Part shown: positions 40,815-49,927 of the stretch, one piece after another
How positions within the stretch are numbered: the stretch's first letter is position 1
How the letters are laid out: the number at the start of each line of letters is the position of its first letter
NCBI RefSeq assembly: GCF_002953215.1
Contig: NZ_CP026378.1
Span: forward strand, 3,578,540-3,642,539
DNA: 64,000 nucleotides
Reading direction: 5' to 3'
From: Mixta calida
GTDB taxonomy: Bacteria > Pseudomonadota > Gammaproteobacteria > Enterobacterales > Enterobacteriaceae
Translations under genes and position numbers: made by a program
The notes under the pieces: generated by a model
The model's database searches: none
What the model was told of the DNA's origin: nothing
Seen by the model: the letters and a program-made list of their open reading frames with translations, nothing else

Positions 40815-41086
40815 TCGCGCTTAGGGTGAATTAACGATGTATCGTCGATATAAAAATCCCGTTAAGCATTAAGTAAATCTTTTTCATTAAGCTGCAACAG
40901 AAACAATATTATTTACACCTTTAAACTAGCCAATTCATTAATCGCAGGGTAAAAGAATGCATTAATGCAGTCAGTTAAATCTCCAACCACCAGGGAATTA
41001 GCGGTAGCGCTTATTTACTCCGCTAAAAAAGTAGCCGCAGGACAGTAATTGAAATTTAATTAATGCGGTATTATCGCGTCAAAAAT
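40815..41086. other. A/T-rich region after the bactofilin gene
   Basis: No gene or RNA is recognised. It is markedly A/T-rich and ends at the paired terminators in front of tktA. Confidence 0.5.
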
Positions 41087-41114
41087 AATGGCGCAGGGTT
41101 TAAGCTGCGCCATT
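41087..41114 (-). terminator. Terminator downstream of tktA
   Basis: AATGGCGCAG-N8-CTGCGCCATT followed on the minus strand by ATTTTT, about 40 bp past the tktA stop. Confidence 0.8.
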
Positions 41115-41123
41115 TGAAAAGCG

Positions 41124-41156
41124 GGTTCGACCGTCCACCGGTCGAACCTCTTTTTT
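41124..41156 (+). terminator. Second terminator of the tktA-bactofilin convergent pair
   Basis: GGTTCGACCG-N5-CGGTCGAACC then TCTTTTTT on the + strand. It ends + strand transcripts from the bactofilin side and touches the tktA stop. Confidence 0.85.
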
Positions 41157-43146
41157 ACAGAATTGCTTTGGCTTTCGCCACGACATTATCCACGGTGAAG
41201 CCAAACAGCTCGAACAGCTTCTCCGCCGGCGCCGATTCGCCGAAGCTGGTCATACCGATAATCGCGCCGTTCAGGCCGGTATATTTGTACCAGTAGTCGG
41301 CAATGCCCGCTTCGATAGCGACGCGCGCGCTGACCGCTTTCGGCAGCACCGATTCACGGTAGGCTTCGTCCTGCTTGTCGAACGCGTCGGTAGACGGCAT
41401 GGAAACCACGCGCACCCGATAGCCTTCGGAAGTTAGACGATCCCAGGCGGCGACCGCCAGTTCCACTTCAGAACCGGTAGCGATCAGGATCAGCTGCGGC
41501 TGACCTTCGCACGCTTTCAGTACGTAGGCGCCGCGCGCGATGTTTGCCAGTTGCTCAGCGTCACGCGGCTGCTGCGCCAGGTTCTGACGGGAGAAAATCA
41601 ACGCGGTCGGGCCATCTTTACGCTCAATGGCGTATTTCCACGCCACGGCGGATTCCACCTGGTCGCATGGACGCCATGTGCTCATGTTCGGCGTTACGCG
41701 CAGGCTCGCCAGCTGCTCAACCGGCTGGTGCGTCGGGCCATCTTCACCCAGGCCGATAGAGTCGTGAGTATAAACCATCACCTGACGGATCTTCATCAGC
41801 GCCGCCATACGCGCCGCGTTGCGCGCATATTCCACGAACATCAGGAAGGTCGCGGTATAAGGCAGGAAGCCGCCGTGCAGCGCGATGCCGTTGGCGATGG
41901 CGGTCATGCCGAATTCACGCACGCCGTAGTGGATATAGTTGCCCGCCGCATCCTGGTTGATGCCTTTCGAGCCGGACCACATAGTCAGGTTGCTCGGCGC
42001 CAGGTCGGCAGAGCCGCCCAGGTATTCCGGCAGCAGCTTGCCAAAGGCTTCGATGGCGTTCTGCGAGGCTTTACGGCTGGCGATTTTCGCCGGGTTCGCC
42101 TGCAACTGTTCAATGAATTTCTGCGACGCTTCCTGCCAGTTGGCCGGCAGTTCGTTGCTCATGCGACGGGTGAATTCGGCCGCCAGCGCCGGGTAAGCTT
42201 CCGCGTAAGCGTTGAATTTTTCCTGCCAGGCCGCCTCTTTGACGCGACCCGCTTCTTTCGCATCCCACTCGGCGTAGATTTCCTGCGGGATAACGAACGG
42301 CGCGTGTTCCCAGCCCAGCTGCTTGCGGGTCAGCGCGATTTCGTCATCGCCCAGCGGCGCGCCGTGGGAGTCATGGGTGCCCGCTTTGTTTGGCGAACCG
42401 AAGCCGATAACAGTTTTGCACATCAGCAGAGACGGTTTGTCGCTGACCGCTTTCGCTTCTTCGATCGCTTTTTTAATCGATTCCGCATCGTGGCCATCGA
42501 CGCCGCGCACCACATGCCAACCGTACGCTTCGAAACGGGCGCCGGTGTCGTCGCTGAACCACTCTTCTACGTGTCCGTCGATGGAGATGCCGTTGTCATC
42601 GTAAAACGCCACCAGCTTGCCCAGCTTCAGCGTGCCCGCCAGCGAGCAGACCTCGTGGGAGATGCCTTCCATCATGCAGCCGTCGCCCATAAAGACATAC
42701 GTATGGTGATCGACAATCTCATGACCTGGACGGTTGAACTGCGCGGCCATAGTGCGCTCCGCAATCGCCATGCCGACCGCGTTGGCGATGCCCTGGCCCA
42801 GCGGACCGGTGGTGGTTTCCACGCCAGCGGTGTAGCCGAACTCCGGATGACCTGGCGTTTTAGAGTGCAGCTGACGGAAATTCTGTAACTCGCTCATCGG
42901 CAGATCGTAGCCGGTGAGGTGCAGCAGGCTGTAAATCAGCATCGAGCCGTGGCCGTTGGAAAGGACGAAGCGATCGCGATCTGCCCACAGCGGGTTGGTC
43001 GGATTGTGGTTCATATAGTCGCGCCACAGCACTTCGGCAATATCAGCCATACCCATCGGGGCGCCCGGATGGCCAGATTTCGCTTTCTGCACAGCGTCCA
43101 TACTTAAAGCGCGAATAGCGTTGGCAAGCTCTTTACGAGAAGACAT
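41155..43146 (-). CDS. tktA: Transketolase
   Basis: A ThDP enzyme moving two-carbon ketol units in the pentose phosphate pathway. The 663-aa protein has [19 protein letters not shown] near the N terminus, the ThDP motif [18 protein letters not shown] (about residue 155) and the second-domain [16 protein letters not shown] (about 468) with the catalytic Glu upstream ([13 protein letters not shown] region). Its place beside loiP favours tktA rather than tktB. Confidence 0.96.
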   Translation of the reverse strand: MSSRKELANAIRALSMDAVQKAKSGHPGAPMGMADIAEVLWRDYMNHNPTNPLWADRDRFVLSNGHGSMLIYSLLHLTGYDLPMSELQNFRQLHSKTPGHPEFGYTAGVETTTGPLGQGIANAVGMAIAERTMAAQFNRPGHEIVDHHTYVFMGDGCMMEGISHEVCSLAGTLKLGKLVAFYDDNGISIDGHVEEWFSDDTGARFEAYGWHVVRGVDGHDAESIKKAIEEAKAVSDKPSLLMCKTVIGFGSPNKAGTHDSHGAPLGDDEIALTRKQLGWEHAPFVIPQEIYAEWDAKEAGRVKEAAWQEKFNAYAEAYPALAAEFTRRMSNELPANWQEASQKFIEQLQANPAKIASRKASQNAIEAFGKLLPEYLGGSADLAPSNLTMWSGSKGINQDAAGNYIHYGVREFGMTAIANGIALHGGFLPYTATFLMFVEYARNAARMAALMKIRQVMVYTHDSIGLGEDGPTHQPVEQLASLRVTPNMSTWRPCDQVESAVAWKYAIERKDGPTALIFSRQNLAQQPRDAEQLANIARGAYVLKACEGQPQLILIATGSEVELAVAAWDRLTSEGYRVRVVSMPSTDAFDKQDEAYRESVLPKAVSARVAIEAGIADYWYKYTGLNGAIIGMTSFGESAPAEKLFELFGFTVDNVVAKAKAIL

Positions 43147-43438
43147 GTTTTACTCCAGGTCGGATTATTGTGCTTCGCCTTCCTTAACCTATTGTAATTA
43201 ATGAGTTATCAGGCAAAGTCAAAGAAAAGTCGCCAAACAATGTACATGAAAAGCGGGGTGAAAGTACATGGCGCGGGCTGCAAAATATCAGGGACAATTT
43301 GCGCTTTAAGCGTTGTCTGCTGGGCTTTATTTCTCAGAACCGTTATAAAAAAGTCTTCCTGAATAAAACCGCCCTGCGCATTTTATTCAGAACGCTGTTT
43401 TTTTTATTAGCTTGTTACTGTTAAGGGATGAGAAAGGA

Positions 43439-44197
43439 ATGAAAATCCGTGCTTGTGTGGTGGCGATCTCTCTCGCCACGTTACTTTCTGGTTGTCAGAA
43501 TCTTGATAGCTCCGCATTAATGCAGTCCGGCGCGCAGGCTTTTCAGGCCGTCACCTTAAGCAACGATCAGGTGAAGGCGCTCAGCGAACAATCCTGCCAG
43601 CAGATGGACAGCGAAGCGCAAATCGCGCAGCCCGGCAGCGAATACCAGAAACGCCTGGATAAAATCGCCGCCGCACTGGGCAACAACATCAACGGCACGC
43701 CAGCCAACTATAAGGTTTACATTACCAAAGACGTCAACGCCTGGGCGATGGCCAACGGCTGCATCCGCGTTTACAGCGGCCTGATGGATATGATGAGCGA
43801 TAACGAAGTGGAAGCGGTGCTGGGCCATGAGATGGGCCACGTCGCGCTGGGCCACTCCCGTAAGGCGATGCAGGTTGCTTATGCCACGACCGCCGCGCGC
43901 ACCGCCGCCGCGTCGATGGGCGGCATCGCCGCCAGCCTGTCGCAGTCGCAGTTGGGCGAACTGGGACAGAAACTGGTGAGCGCGCAGTTCTCCCAGACAC
44001 AGGAGTCGCAGGCGGATGATTACTCCTACGATCTGCTGAGAAAACGCGGCATCAACCCGAACGGCCTGGTCACCAGCTTTGAAAAACTGGCGAAGCTGGA
44101 AGGCACGCATCAGAGCTCGATGTTTGACGATCACCCGGCTTCGGAAGCGCGTGCGCAGCATATCCGCGAACGCATGGCCGCCGACGGCCTCAAATAA
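43439..44197 (+). CDS. loiP: Outer-membrane metalloprotease LoiP (YggG)
   Basis: An M48-family lipoprotein protease that acts at low osmolarity in E. coli. The 252-aa protein has a lipoprotein signal with lipobox LLSGC (Cys19) and the zinc motif GHEMGHVALGH (HExxH, about residue 138), with the third ligand Glu in ESQADDYSYDLLRKRG. ATG 43439 with AAAGGA upstream is chosen over an in-frame ATG at 43412. It diverges from tktA and is followed by a terminator; in E. coli speB comes next, but here a large cluster intervenes. Confidence 0.93.
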   Translation: MKIRACVVAISLATLLSGCQNLDSSALMQSGAQAFQAVTLSNDQVKALSEQSCQQMDSEAQIAQPGSEYQKRLDKIAAALGNNINGTPANYKVYITKDVNAWAMANGCIRVYSGLMDMMSDNEVEAVLGHEMGHVALGHSRKAMQVAYATTAARTAAASMGGIAASLSQSQLGELGQKLVSAQFSQTQESQADDYSYDLLRKRGINPNGLVTSFEKLAKLEGTHQSSMFDDHPASEARAQHIRERMAADGLK

Positions 44198-44205
44198 GCC
44201 CATCG

Positions 44206-44228
44206 GGAGGCGATATTCCTCCTTTTTT
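44206..44228 (+). terminator. Terminator after loiP
   Basis: GGAGG-N7-CCTCC followed by six T, beginning 8 bp past the loiP stop. Confidence 0.8.
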
Positions 44229-44242
44229 CTGCCAACGGCCTT

Positions 44243-44269
44243 AAAAAAGGGGAGGCTTCCCGCCTCCCC
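44243..44269 (-). terminator. Terminator of the 14-gene catabolic cluster
   Basis: On the minus strand GGGGAGGC-GGGAA-GCCTCCCC is followed by six T. It is a perfect 8-bp stem facing the end of the ThDP-enzyme gene, about 180 bp past its stop. Confidence 0.88.
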
Positions 44270-44315
44270 AGTCAGCGTGCTGATAAACTCAAAAAGCGGG
44301 CGTCATAGACCAGAG

Positions 44316-44417
44316 AGCAAAGCGTCCCGCGCCATGAACGGCGCGGGCCGATCTGGCAGGGATGCCGTTTTTCGCGTCTTTGCGAGCGGGCCATGTCACC
44401 CGCGACACCGCTTTGCT
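44316..44417. repeat. Palindromic element 3, related to those between recJ and prfB
   Basis: Outer arms AGCAAAGCG (44316-44324) and CGCTTTGCT (44409-44417) flank an inner hairpin CCCGCGCC-N6-GGCGCGGG (44326-44347), and a downstream CAGGGATGCCG. The inner stem is identical to that of element 2 at 8591-8612 and the following sequence is similar, so this is probably another member of the same dispersed family. It marks the left edge of the catabolic island. Confidence 0.65.
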
Positions 44418-44452
44418 AATCATCTGACGGGGACCAATAGCCCGCAAGCAAA

Positions 44453-46093
44453 TCAATAGAGCGTTTTCTGCGGCGGCCCGGCAAAGCGCAGCGCGCCGGT
44501 TTTATCCATTCTGATCTCAACCACCGACGGGCCGACAGAGGCCAGCGCTTCCGTCATCACCGCCTGGAAATCCTCAACCTGCTCCACCCGCCACGCCTGA
44601 AGGCCGATCGCCTGCGCCAGCAGGGTGAAATCGGGCGTATGCAGCTGGTTGTAATACTGTCTTCCGCCGAAATATTTATCCTGGATGCCGCGCATCACGC
44701 CGTAGCCGCCGTCGTTCATAATCAGCAGCGTGACATTGGCTTTTTCCTGCGCCAGCGTCGCCAGCTCCCCCAGGTTCAGGCTCAATCCGCCGTCGCCTAC
44801 CAGCCCTACCACCTTACGCTGCGGGTTGGCGATGGCGACGCCGATCGCCATCGGCAGCCCCATGCCGATGGCGCCCGCCAGGGAGTGAATATTCATCAGC
44901 GGACCGTTGGCGCGCAGCAGGCGGCTGCCCCACAGGCTGCCTGAAACGGTAATATCGCGCACCAGGATGCCGTCCGATGGCAACGCCTTATCTATCGCAT
45001 CGTTCAGCTGCGCGTAGACGCCGCACTGCTCGCGCAGCTCCTGCTCCGCCTGCGCCACCGCCGATCGCACCTGCGCATCCCAGCGCGCATCACCCCATTC
45101 GCGCCCCTGCGCCTTTTCCGCCAGCGCGCTCAGCAGCGCGGCGCAGTCGCCGACCAGCGTGTCGTCCATCAGGTAGTTGCGGCTCGCCGCCGCCGGATCG
45201 ATATCGATCTGGATGCGCGGCGTCGGCAACGGCAACGTCCAGGAACGGGTTTCGTTGCTGCGCAGACGCGATCCCGCCACCAGCGTGAGATCGCACTGCG
45301 TCAGCACCGCCTCTACCGAGGGCGAATTGTGAAACGCGCGCAGGCTGGCGGGATGGGCGTCGGGCAGAATGCCGCGCCCGTGGGTGCTGGAGATCACCGT
45401 AACGCCCGCATCTGCCAGCTTTCTCACCGCCCCGGCGCAACGCAGCGCGCCGCCGCCCAGCCACAGCAGCGGCCGTTTCGCCTCTTTTAACTGACGCCAC
45501 AGCGCCTCCACCCGCTCTGGCTCCGGCGCGGCGCCTGCCAGCGGCGCGACGGGCGCGGTCGCCAGCGCCAGCGGAATCAGGCTGCTCTGGATATCGACAG
45601 GAATCTCGACCGAGACCGGACCGCAGGGCGTCGTCTGTGCTTCCTGAATCGCCTTATGCAAAATGGCGATCGCCTGATTCGCGCTGCTGACGCGCCAGGC
45701 GCGTTTAGAGGCGGCTTTCAGAAAGGTCAGCTGATCGCGCGTTTCGTGAATAAAACCGGTATCGGCATCAAGCCAGGCTTTTTCCACCTGTCCGGTAAGA
45801 TGCAGCAGCGGCGTGCCGGCATTCAGCGCCTCGACCAGCGCGCCCACCGCGTTGCCCGCTCCGGCGCCGGTACTGGTCAGCGCTACGCCCAGGCCGGAAA
45901 AGCGGCCGTGCGCATCGGCCATGGTGACCGCGCCCGCCTCGCCGCGCGCCGGGACAAAACGGATTTTCTCCCGCTGCCCGATGGCGTCGGCAATCGGCAG
46001 GTTATGAATGGAAATCACGCCGTACAGCGCGTCGACCTGATACTGCTCAAGTGTTCTGGCGATCGCCTCGCCCACGGTAATCATTTCGCTCAT
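44453..46093 (-). CDS. ThDP-dependent enzyme, 2-oxoacid decarboxylase/acetolactate synthase-like
   Basis: A 546-aa ThDP enzyme with the three-domain layout of benzoylformate decarboxylase and acetolactate synthase. E52 in VPARGEAGAVTMADAHGR is the activating Glu; the ThDP/Mg motif is GDG (433-435) through N460 in NDGGYG. The call to decarboxylase rather than synthase rests on context: aldehyde dehydrogenase is the gene just upstream, 15 bp away, so it could make an aldehyde from a 2-oxoacid. Last gene of the cluster, followed by a terminator. It could also be a lyase or an oxalyl-CoA-type enzyme. Substrate unknown. Confidence 0.8.
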   Translation of the reverse strand: MSEMITVGEAIARTLEQYQVDALYGVISIHNLPIADAIGQREKIRFVPARGEAGAVTMADAHGRFSGLGVALTSTGAGAGNAVGALVEALNAGTPLLHLTGQVEKAWLDADTGFIHETRDQLTFLKAASKRAWRVSSANQAIAILHKAIQEAQTTPCGPVSVEIPVDIQSSLIPLALATAPVAPLAGAAPEPERVEALWRQLKEAKRPLLWLGGGALRCAGAVRKLADAGVTVISSTHGRGILPDAHPASLRAFHNSPSVEAVLTQCDLTLVAGSRLRSNETRSWTLPLPTPRIQIDIDPAAASRNYLMDDTLVGDCAALLSALAEKAQGREWGDARWDAQVRSAVAQAEQELREQCGVYAQLNDAIDKALPSDGILVRDITVSGSLWGSRLLRANGPLMNIHSLAGAIGMGLPMAIGVAIANPQRKVVGLVGDGGLSLNLGELATLAQEKANVTLLIMNDGGYGVMRGIQDKYFGGRQYYNQLHTPDFTLLAQAIGLQAWRVEQVEDFQAVMTEALASVGPSVVEIRMDKTGALRFAGPPQKTLY

Positions 46094-46108
46094 TGCACAC
46101 CTTTCTTG

Positions 46109-47578
46109 TTAGTCGCACCAGGCGTTCACGCCATTACCTGTCGCCAGATAAACGCTCTTTTGCTGCATCCAGGCCTTCAGGCCCTGAATGCCTTTTTCGC
46201 GGCCCAGCCCGCTCTCTTTAAAGCCCCCAAACGGGGTGGAAATGGAAAAGACTTTATAGGTGTTGATCCAGACCGTGCCGACTTCCAGCCGCTCGCTCAG
46301 GCGCAGAGCGCGGCCCGCGTCGCGCGTCCAGATCCCGGCGGCCAGTCCGTAAACGGAGTCATTGGCCTGCTGGATCAGATCCGCCTCATCGCTGAAGGGC
46401 ATCGCCACCAGCACCGGCCCGAAGATCTCCTCCTGGCAGACGCGGGCGCGGTTGGTCAGCCCGGCGATAATCGTCGGCTGAAAATAGCTGCCCGCCGCCA
46501 GCGCCGGATCGGCGGGAATTTCGCCGCCGCACAGCACGCTGCCGCCCTCCCGCTGCGCCAGCTGAACGTAGGCCATTACGCTGTCGCGATGCTGCGCGTT
46601 GATCAGGGGGCCGATATGGGTATCAGCGGCAAGGGGATGGCCGATGCGCAGTCCGCGCGTCAGCTCCAGCAGGCGTGCCATCAGCGCCGGGTAGACCTGC
46701 TGATGAATAAACAGGCGCGAACCGGCGATGCATGCCTGGCCGCCTGAGCTGAAGATGCCATAGCAGATGCCACGCGCCGCCTGCTCGATATCCGCATCTT
46801 CCAGCACGATGGTGGGCGATTTGCCGCCCAACTCCAGCGAGGCGGGAATCAGTTTTTCCGCCGCCACATGCGCCAGGTGGCGTCCGGTCGAGGTGCCGCC
46901 GGTAAAAGAGATTTTGCGCACCAGCGGATGCCGCGCCAGTGCATCGCCGATAATCGATCCTTTGCCTGGCAGCACGCTCAGCAGTCCGGCAGGCAGCCCC
47001 GCCTGCTCAAACAGGCGCGCCAGCTCCAGCGCCATCAGCGGCGTCGCTTCCGCTGGCTTCAAAATCACCGCGTTGCCGGCGGCGATCGCCGGCGCCACCT
47101 TCTGCATTTCGCTGGCGATCGGGGAATTCCACGGCGTGATCGCCGCCACTACGCCCAGCGGCTCATAGCGGCTGAAGGTGATCAGATCGGGCTGACGCGG
47201 CGTCGGCAGTTCGCCCTCCAGCAGTTCACAGGCGGCGGCGAAATAGCGCGCGCTGCCGGCGGCGCTCATCACCAGCCCGCGCGCCTCCGCCAGCGGCTTG
47301 CCGTTATCGCGGCTCTGCATCTGCGCCAGCTCATCCAGGCGCGCTTCAATCAGATCGGCGACGCGGTGCAGGATCTTCGCGCGCAGATGGGGCAGCCTTT
47401 CTCGCCAGGCGGGATCGCGCCAGGCGCGTTCGCCGCAGGCGACCGCCTCTTGCAGGTCGTCAAGGCTGGCGGCGTTCAGCGTGGCGTTAACCGAGCCATC
47501 CGCCGGAAACAGGCTCTGCATGCGGTAGCCGCCGCCGCGCCGCCATACACCGCCGATAAAAATTTTCTGTTCTTCCAT
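46109..47578 (-). CDS. NAD(P)-dependent aldehyde dehydrogenase
   Basis: A 489-aa ALDH. The oxyanion Asn is N151 (ITPWNSPIASEMQ), the general base E249 (LELGGKSP) and the nucleophile C283 (FSSGGQACIAGSRL), all in place. The closest general types are betaine-aldehyde or aromatic-aldehyde dehydrogenases. It lies 11 bp after the aspartate-dehydrogenase-like gene and 15 bp before the ThDP enzyme, so its substrate is probably the ThDP-enzyme product. Confidence 0.88.
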   Translation of the reverse strand: MEEQKIFIGGVWRRGGGYRMQSLFPADGSVNATLNAASLDDLQEAVACGERAWRDPAWRERLPHLRAKILHRVADLIEARLDELAQMQSRDNGKPLAEARGLVMSAAGSARYFAAACELLEGELPTPRQPDLITFSRYEPLGVVAAITPWNSPIASEMQKVAPAIAAGNAVILKPAEATPLMALELARLFEQAGLPAGLLSVLPGKGSIIGDALARHPLVRKISFTGGTSTGRHLAHVAAEKLIPASLELGGKSPTIVLEDADIEQAARGICYGIFSSGGQACIAGSRLFIHQQVYPALMARLLELTRGLRIGHPLAADTHIGPLINAQHRDSVMAYVQLAQREGGSVLCGGEIPADPALAAGSYFQPTIIAGLTNRARVCQEEIFGPVLVAMPFSDEADLIQQANDSVYGLAAGIWTRDAGRALRLSERLEVGTVWINTYKVFSISTPFGGFKESGLGREKGIQGLKAWMQQKSVYLATGNGVNAWCD

Positions 47579-47589
47579 TTCAGCCTCCT

Positions 47590-48363
47590 TTAGCGCTGCG
47601 TCAGTTCGCGGCAGGCGCGCACCGCGCTCAGGGCCGCCAGGGTGGAGGTTTTCGGGTTGTCGGCCAGCGGCAGCCCGCTCAGTTCAAGGCGCAGTTCACC
47701 AAACAGTCCGCTGGCGTGCAGCGTATGGGTATTGCGCTGCGTCGCCGGATCGGCCATCAGCTGAACGCGGGTGGCATCCATTCCGACGCCGCCAAGAGCG
47801 ATCGTCGCCGCCACATTGGCGTTGGCGGGAAACAGCCGCGCGGCCTCACGCGCGCTGCCTTCGAAAAAAATCTGCGCTTCGCGGATGGCGTTCAGATCGA
47901 TCAACGTTTCCGCATAGCTGCCGCGCCAGCTGGCGGGCGATTTGCGCGAACGATAGACAACCTGCTCCAGCCCGCCCTCTTTCGCCGCCGCCAGGCCATC
48001 AATGCCAGCTACCGCGCCGGAAAGCAGCGTCAGCCGCCCGTCTGCATGCCGCAGCCGTTGCTCCAGTGCGCTGTCCGCCAGCGCGCCGGTCGAGATAATC
48101 GCCAGGTGCCAGCCGCGATGCAGCACCGCCTCGCCATACTGCGCCACCGCCTGCTGGCTGGCGCACTCCAGCACCAGATCGGGCGTTTCCGCGCAATCCT
48201 GCGGCAGCAGCAACGGCCGCGCCCGATCGCCGAAGCGCGTGCGGATCGCCGCGTGGTGATGCGTTCGCGCGACGATCCAGCCGATCGTCACGCCTTCCGG
48301 CAACCTTTCGATCACCGCCTGCGCCATCGCGCCATAGCCGATCAACATGATCTTTTTCATCAT
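47590..48363 (-). CDS. Aspartate-dehydrogenase-like (NadX/DUF108) oxidoreductase
   Basis: A 257-aa protein with an N-terminal Rossmann motif (MLIGYGAMAQAVIERLPEG) and the DUF108 C-terminal domain (FEGSAREAARLFPANANVAA, ALGGVGMDATRVQLMADP, then HTLHASG). Known family members interconvert aspartate and iminosuccinate or oxaloacetate plus ammonia with NAD(P). In this catabolic context it may reduce or form another amino/imino acid. It could start at 48363 or the next codon, since it begins MM. Spacing to the SDR gene is 6 bp. Confidence 0.82.
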   Translation of the reverse strand: MMKKIMLIGYGAMAQAVIERLPEGVTIGWIVARTHHHAAIRTRFGDRARPLLLPQDCAETPDLVLECASQQAVAQYGEAVLHRGWHLAIISTGALADSALEQRLRHADGRLTLLSGAVAGIDGLAAAKEGGLEQVVYRSRKSPASWRGSYAETLIDLNAIREAQIFFEGSAREAARLFPANANVAATIALGGVGMDATRVQLMADPATQRNTHTLHASGLFGELRLELSGLPLADNPKTSTLAALSAVRACRELTQR

Positions 48364-48369
48364 CGATCC

Positions 48370-49164
48370 TTACAGATGACGGCAGAAGCCGCCGGAGACA
48401 TCGAGCGCCGCGCCGGTAGTAAAGGAGGCGAGCGGCGAGGCGAGGAACAGCAGCGCCTGCGCCGGCTCCTGCGGTTTTCCTAAGCGCTGCATCGGGATAC
48501 CGCGCCGACGGGCGATTTCCGCCGTCCAGTCGGCCCAGCTTTGGCGTTTATCAGCACGGTTTTCGAAGCGGCGTCGCCACTGCCCCGACTCCACCATGCC
48601 AAGCAGAATGGAGTTGACGCGGATGCCCTTGCCCACCAGCTCCTTCGACAGCGTCAGCGTCATGTTGAGCAGCGCCGCGCGCGCCGCCGAGGTGGCGATC
48701 ATGTGTTCTTCCGGCTGCAGCGCCAGCAGCGAGTTGACGCAGGTGATGGAGGCGATATCGGATCGCTCCAGCAGCGGCAGAAACGCCTGCACCGGATTAA
48801 TTACGCCGAAGAGCTTTAGCTCTGCCTCATGCAGCCAGGCGCCGCGCGGCGTCTCATCGAAATGCGCCACATAGCCCTGCCCGGCGTTATTGATCAGCAG
48901 ATCGGCGCCGCCAAAGCGCGCCTCCACCGCCGCGGCGAAGGCTGCCACCTCCTCTTCCTGCAGAACATCGCAGCGGTAAGCGAAAATCTCGCTCTGCGGA
49001 TAGTCGTTTTGCAGCGCCGCCTGGGCGCTGGCCAGTCGGTCCGGGTCGCGTCCGCAGAAAGCCACTTTCGCGCCTTCGCCCAGCAGCAGGCGCAGCGTTT
49101 CAAACCCGATGCCGGAGGAGCCGCCGGTAACAATCGCCACGCGGCCTTCAATCTGTGCATTCAT
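48370..49164 (-). CDS. Atypical short-chain dehydrogenase without the Tyr/Lys catalytic pair
   Basis: A 264-aa SDR. The cofactor loop is VTGGSSGIGFETL (about 12-24) and the NNAG motif is at 92-95. The catalytic Ser (S145 in CVNSLLALQ) is present, but where YxxxK is expected the sequence is HMIATSAARAALLN, with T158 and R162 in place of Tyr and Lys. A known SDR subgroup shares this ATSAARA and the later SILLGMVESGQW. It may use another proton path or not be a dehydrogenase. ATG 49164 is chosen; the frame runs on to 49443 inside the hydrolase gene. It overlaps that gene by 17 bp. Confidence 0.85.
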   Translation of the reverse strand: MNAQIEGRVAIVTGGSSGIGFETLRLLLGEGAKVAFCGRDPDRLASAQAALQNDYPQSEIFAYRCDVLQEEEVAAFAAAVEARFGGADLLINNAGQGYVAHFDETPRGAWLHEAELKLFGVINPVQAFLPLLERSDIASITCVNSLLALQPEEHMIATSAARAALLNMTLTLSKELVGKGIRVNSILLGMVESGQWRRRFENRADKRQSWADWTAEIARRRGIPMQRLGKPQEPAQALLFLASPLASFTTGAALDVSGGFCRHL

Positions 49165-49918
49165 TCCGCACCCCTTCCAGTAGCTGTAACAGCCGTTGAT
49201 TAAACAGCGCGTCGTTGTCGAGATAGCTGGCGTGCCCGGCGTGCGGAATCGGGCGGTAAGGCGCGCCGTAGCGTTGCGCCAGCGCCTGCGCCTGCGCAGG
49301 CGGCGTGATGGTGTCCTGCTCGCCGCACCAGACTTCCAAACCGCCCCGATATTGCGCAAGCCAGCGGTGAATATCGTCGTGAGCCAGCATCCAGGCCGCT
49401 GCGAGAAAACCTTCAGGGCGTAGCCTGCGCATACCGGCGGCAACGGTGGCGATATCCTCCGGTCGCGCGTCGGGCCGCAGCAGTTTGGCCGCCCTGGTCT
49501 GCGCCAGGATTTCGCCGCCGAGCGCTATCTGCTGCTCCCGGCTGCGCCATACCTGTTCACGCATCGAAGGCGCCGCCTCGCCGTAGCCCTGCGCCGGATC
49601 GACCAGCGCCAGCCGCGCGACGCGTTTGGGAAACCGCGCGGCAAAGGCGGCGGCGATAAGCGCGCCGAGCGAATGCCCGACCAGCGTGACGCGCTCCACA
49701 TCCAGCCGATCCAGCAGCGCCGCCAGCGCCTGCGCGTAATCGCCCGCATTCGCCTTTTCCACCGTCAGCATCGGGCTGTCGCCATAGCCGGGCATCTCCC
49801 AGGCCAACACACGGCAGCCCGGCAGCGTCATCTGTTTATGCCAGGCGGCCGCCCCGGAACTGATGCCGTGCAACAGCATCAGCGCCGCGCCGTTTCCCTG
49901 CTCACGAAAACCGCTCAT
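49148..49918 (-). CDS. Alpha/beta-fold hydrolase
   Basis: A 256-aa hydrolase with the oxyanion HG motif (LLHGISSGAAAWHKQM), nucleophile S83 in VGHSLGALIA, the acid in WCGEQDTITPPAQ and the catalytic His in PHAGHASYLD. Size and pattern fit C-C hydrolases of meta-cleavage pathways, esterases or enol-lactonases. Next to an extradiol dioxygenase, hydrolysis of the ring-cleavage product is the best guess. It follows the cupin gene by 9 bp. Confidence 0.85.
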   Translation of the reverse strand: MSGFREQGNGAALMLLHGISSGAAAWHKQMTLPGCRVLAWEMPGYGDSPMLTVEKANAGDYAQALAALLDRLDVERVTLVGHSLGALIAAAFAARFPKRVARLALVDPAQGYGEAAPSMREQVWRSREQQIALGGEILAQTRAAKLLRPDARPEDIATVAAGMRRLRPEGFLAAAWMLAHDDIHRWLAQYRGGLEVWCGEQDTITPPAQAQALAQRYGAPYRPIPHAGHASYLDNDALFNQRLLQLLEGVRNECTD

Positions 49919-49927
49919 TGCGCGTCC

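Noticed and set aside
49165-49443. N-terminal extension of the atypical SDR
   Set aside because: It lies wholly inside the hydrolase gene and shows no SDR sequence; ATG 49164 gives a normal SDR start.
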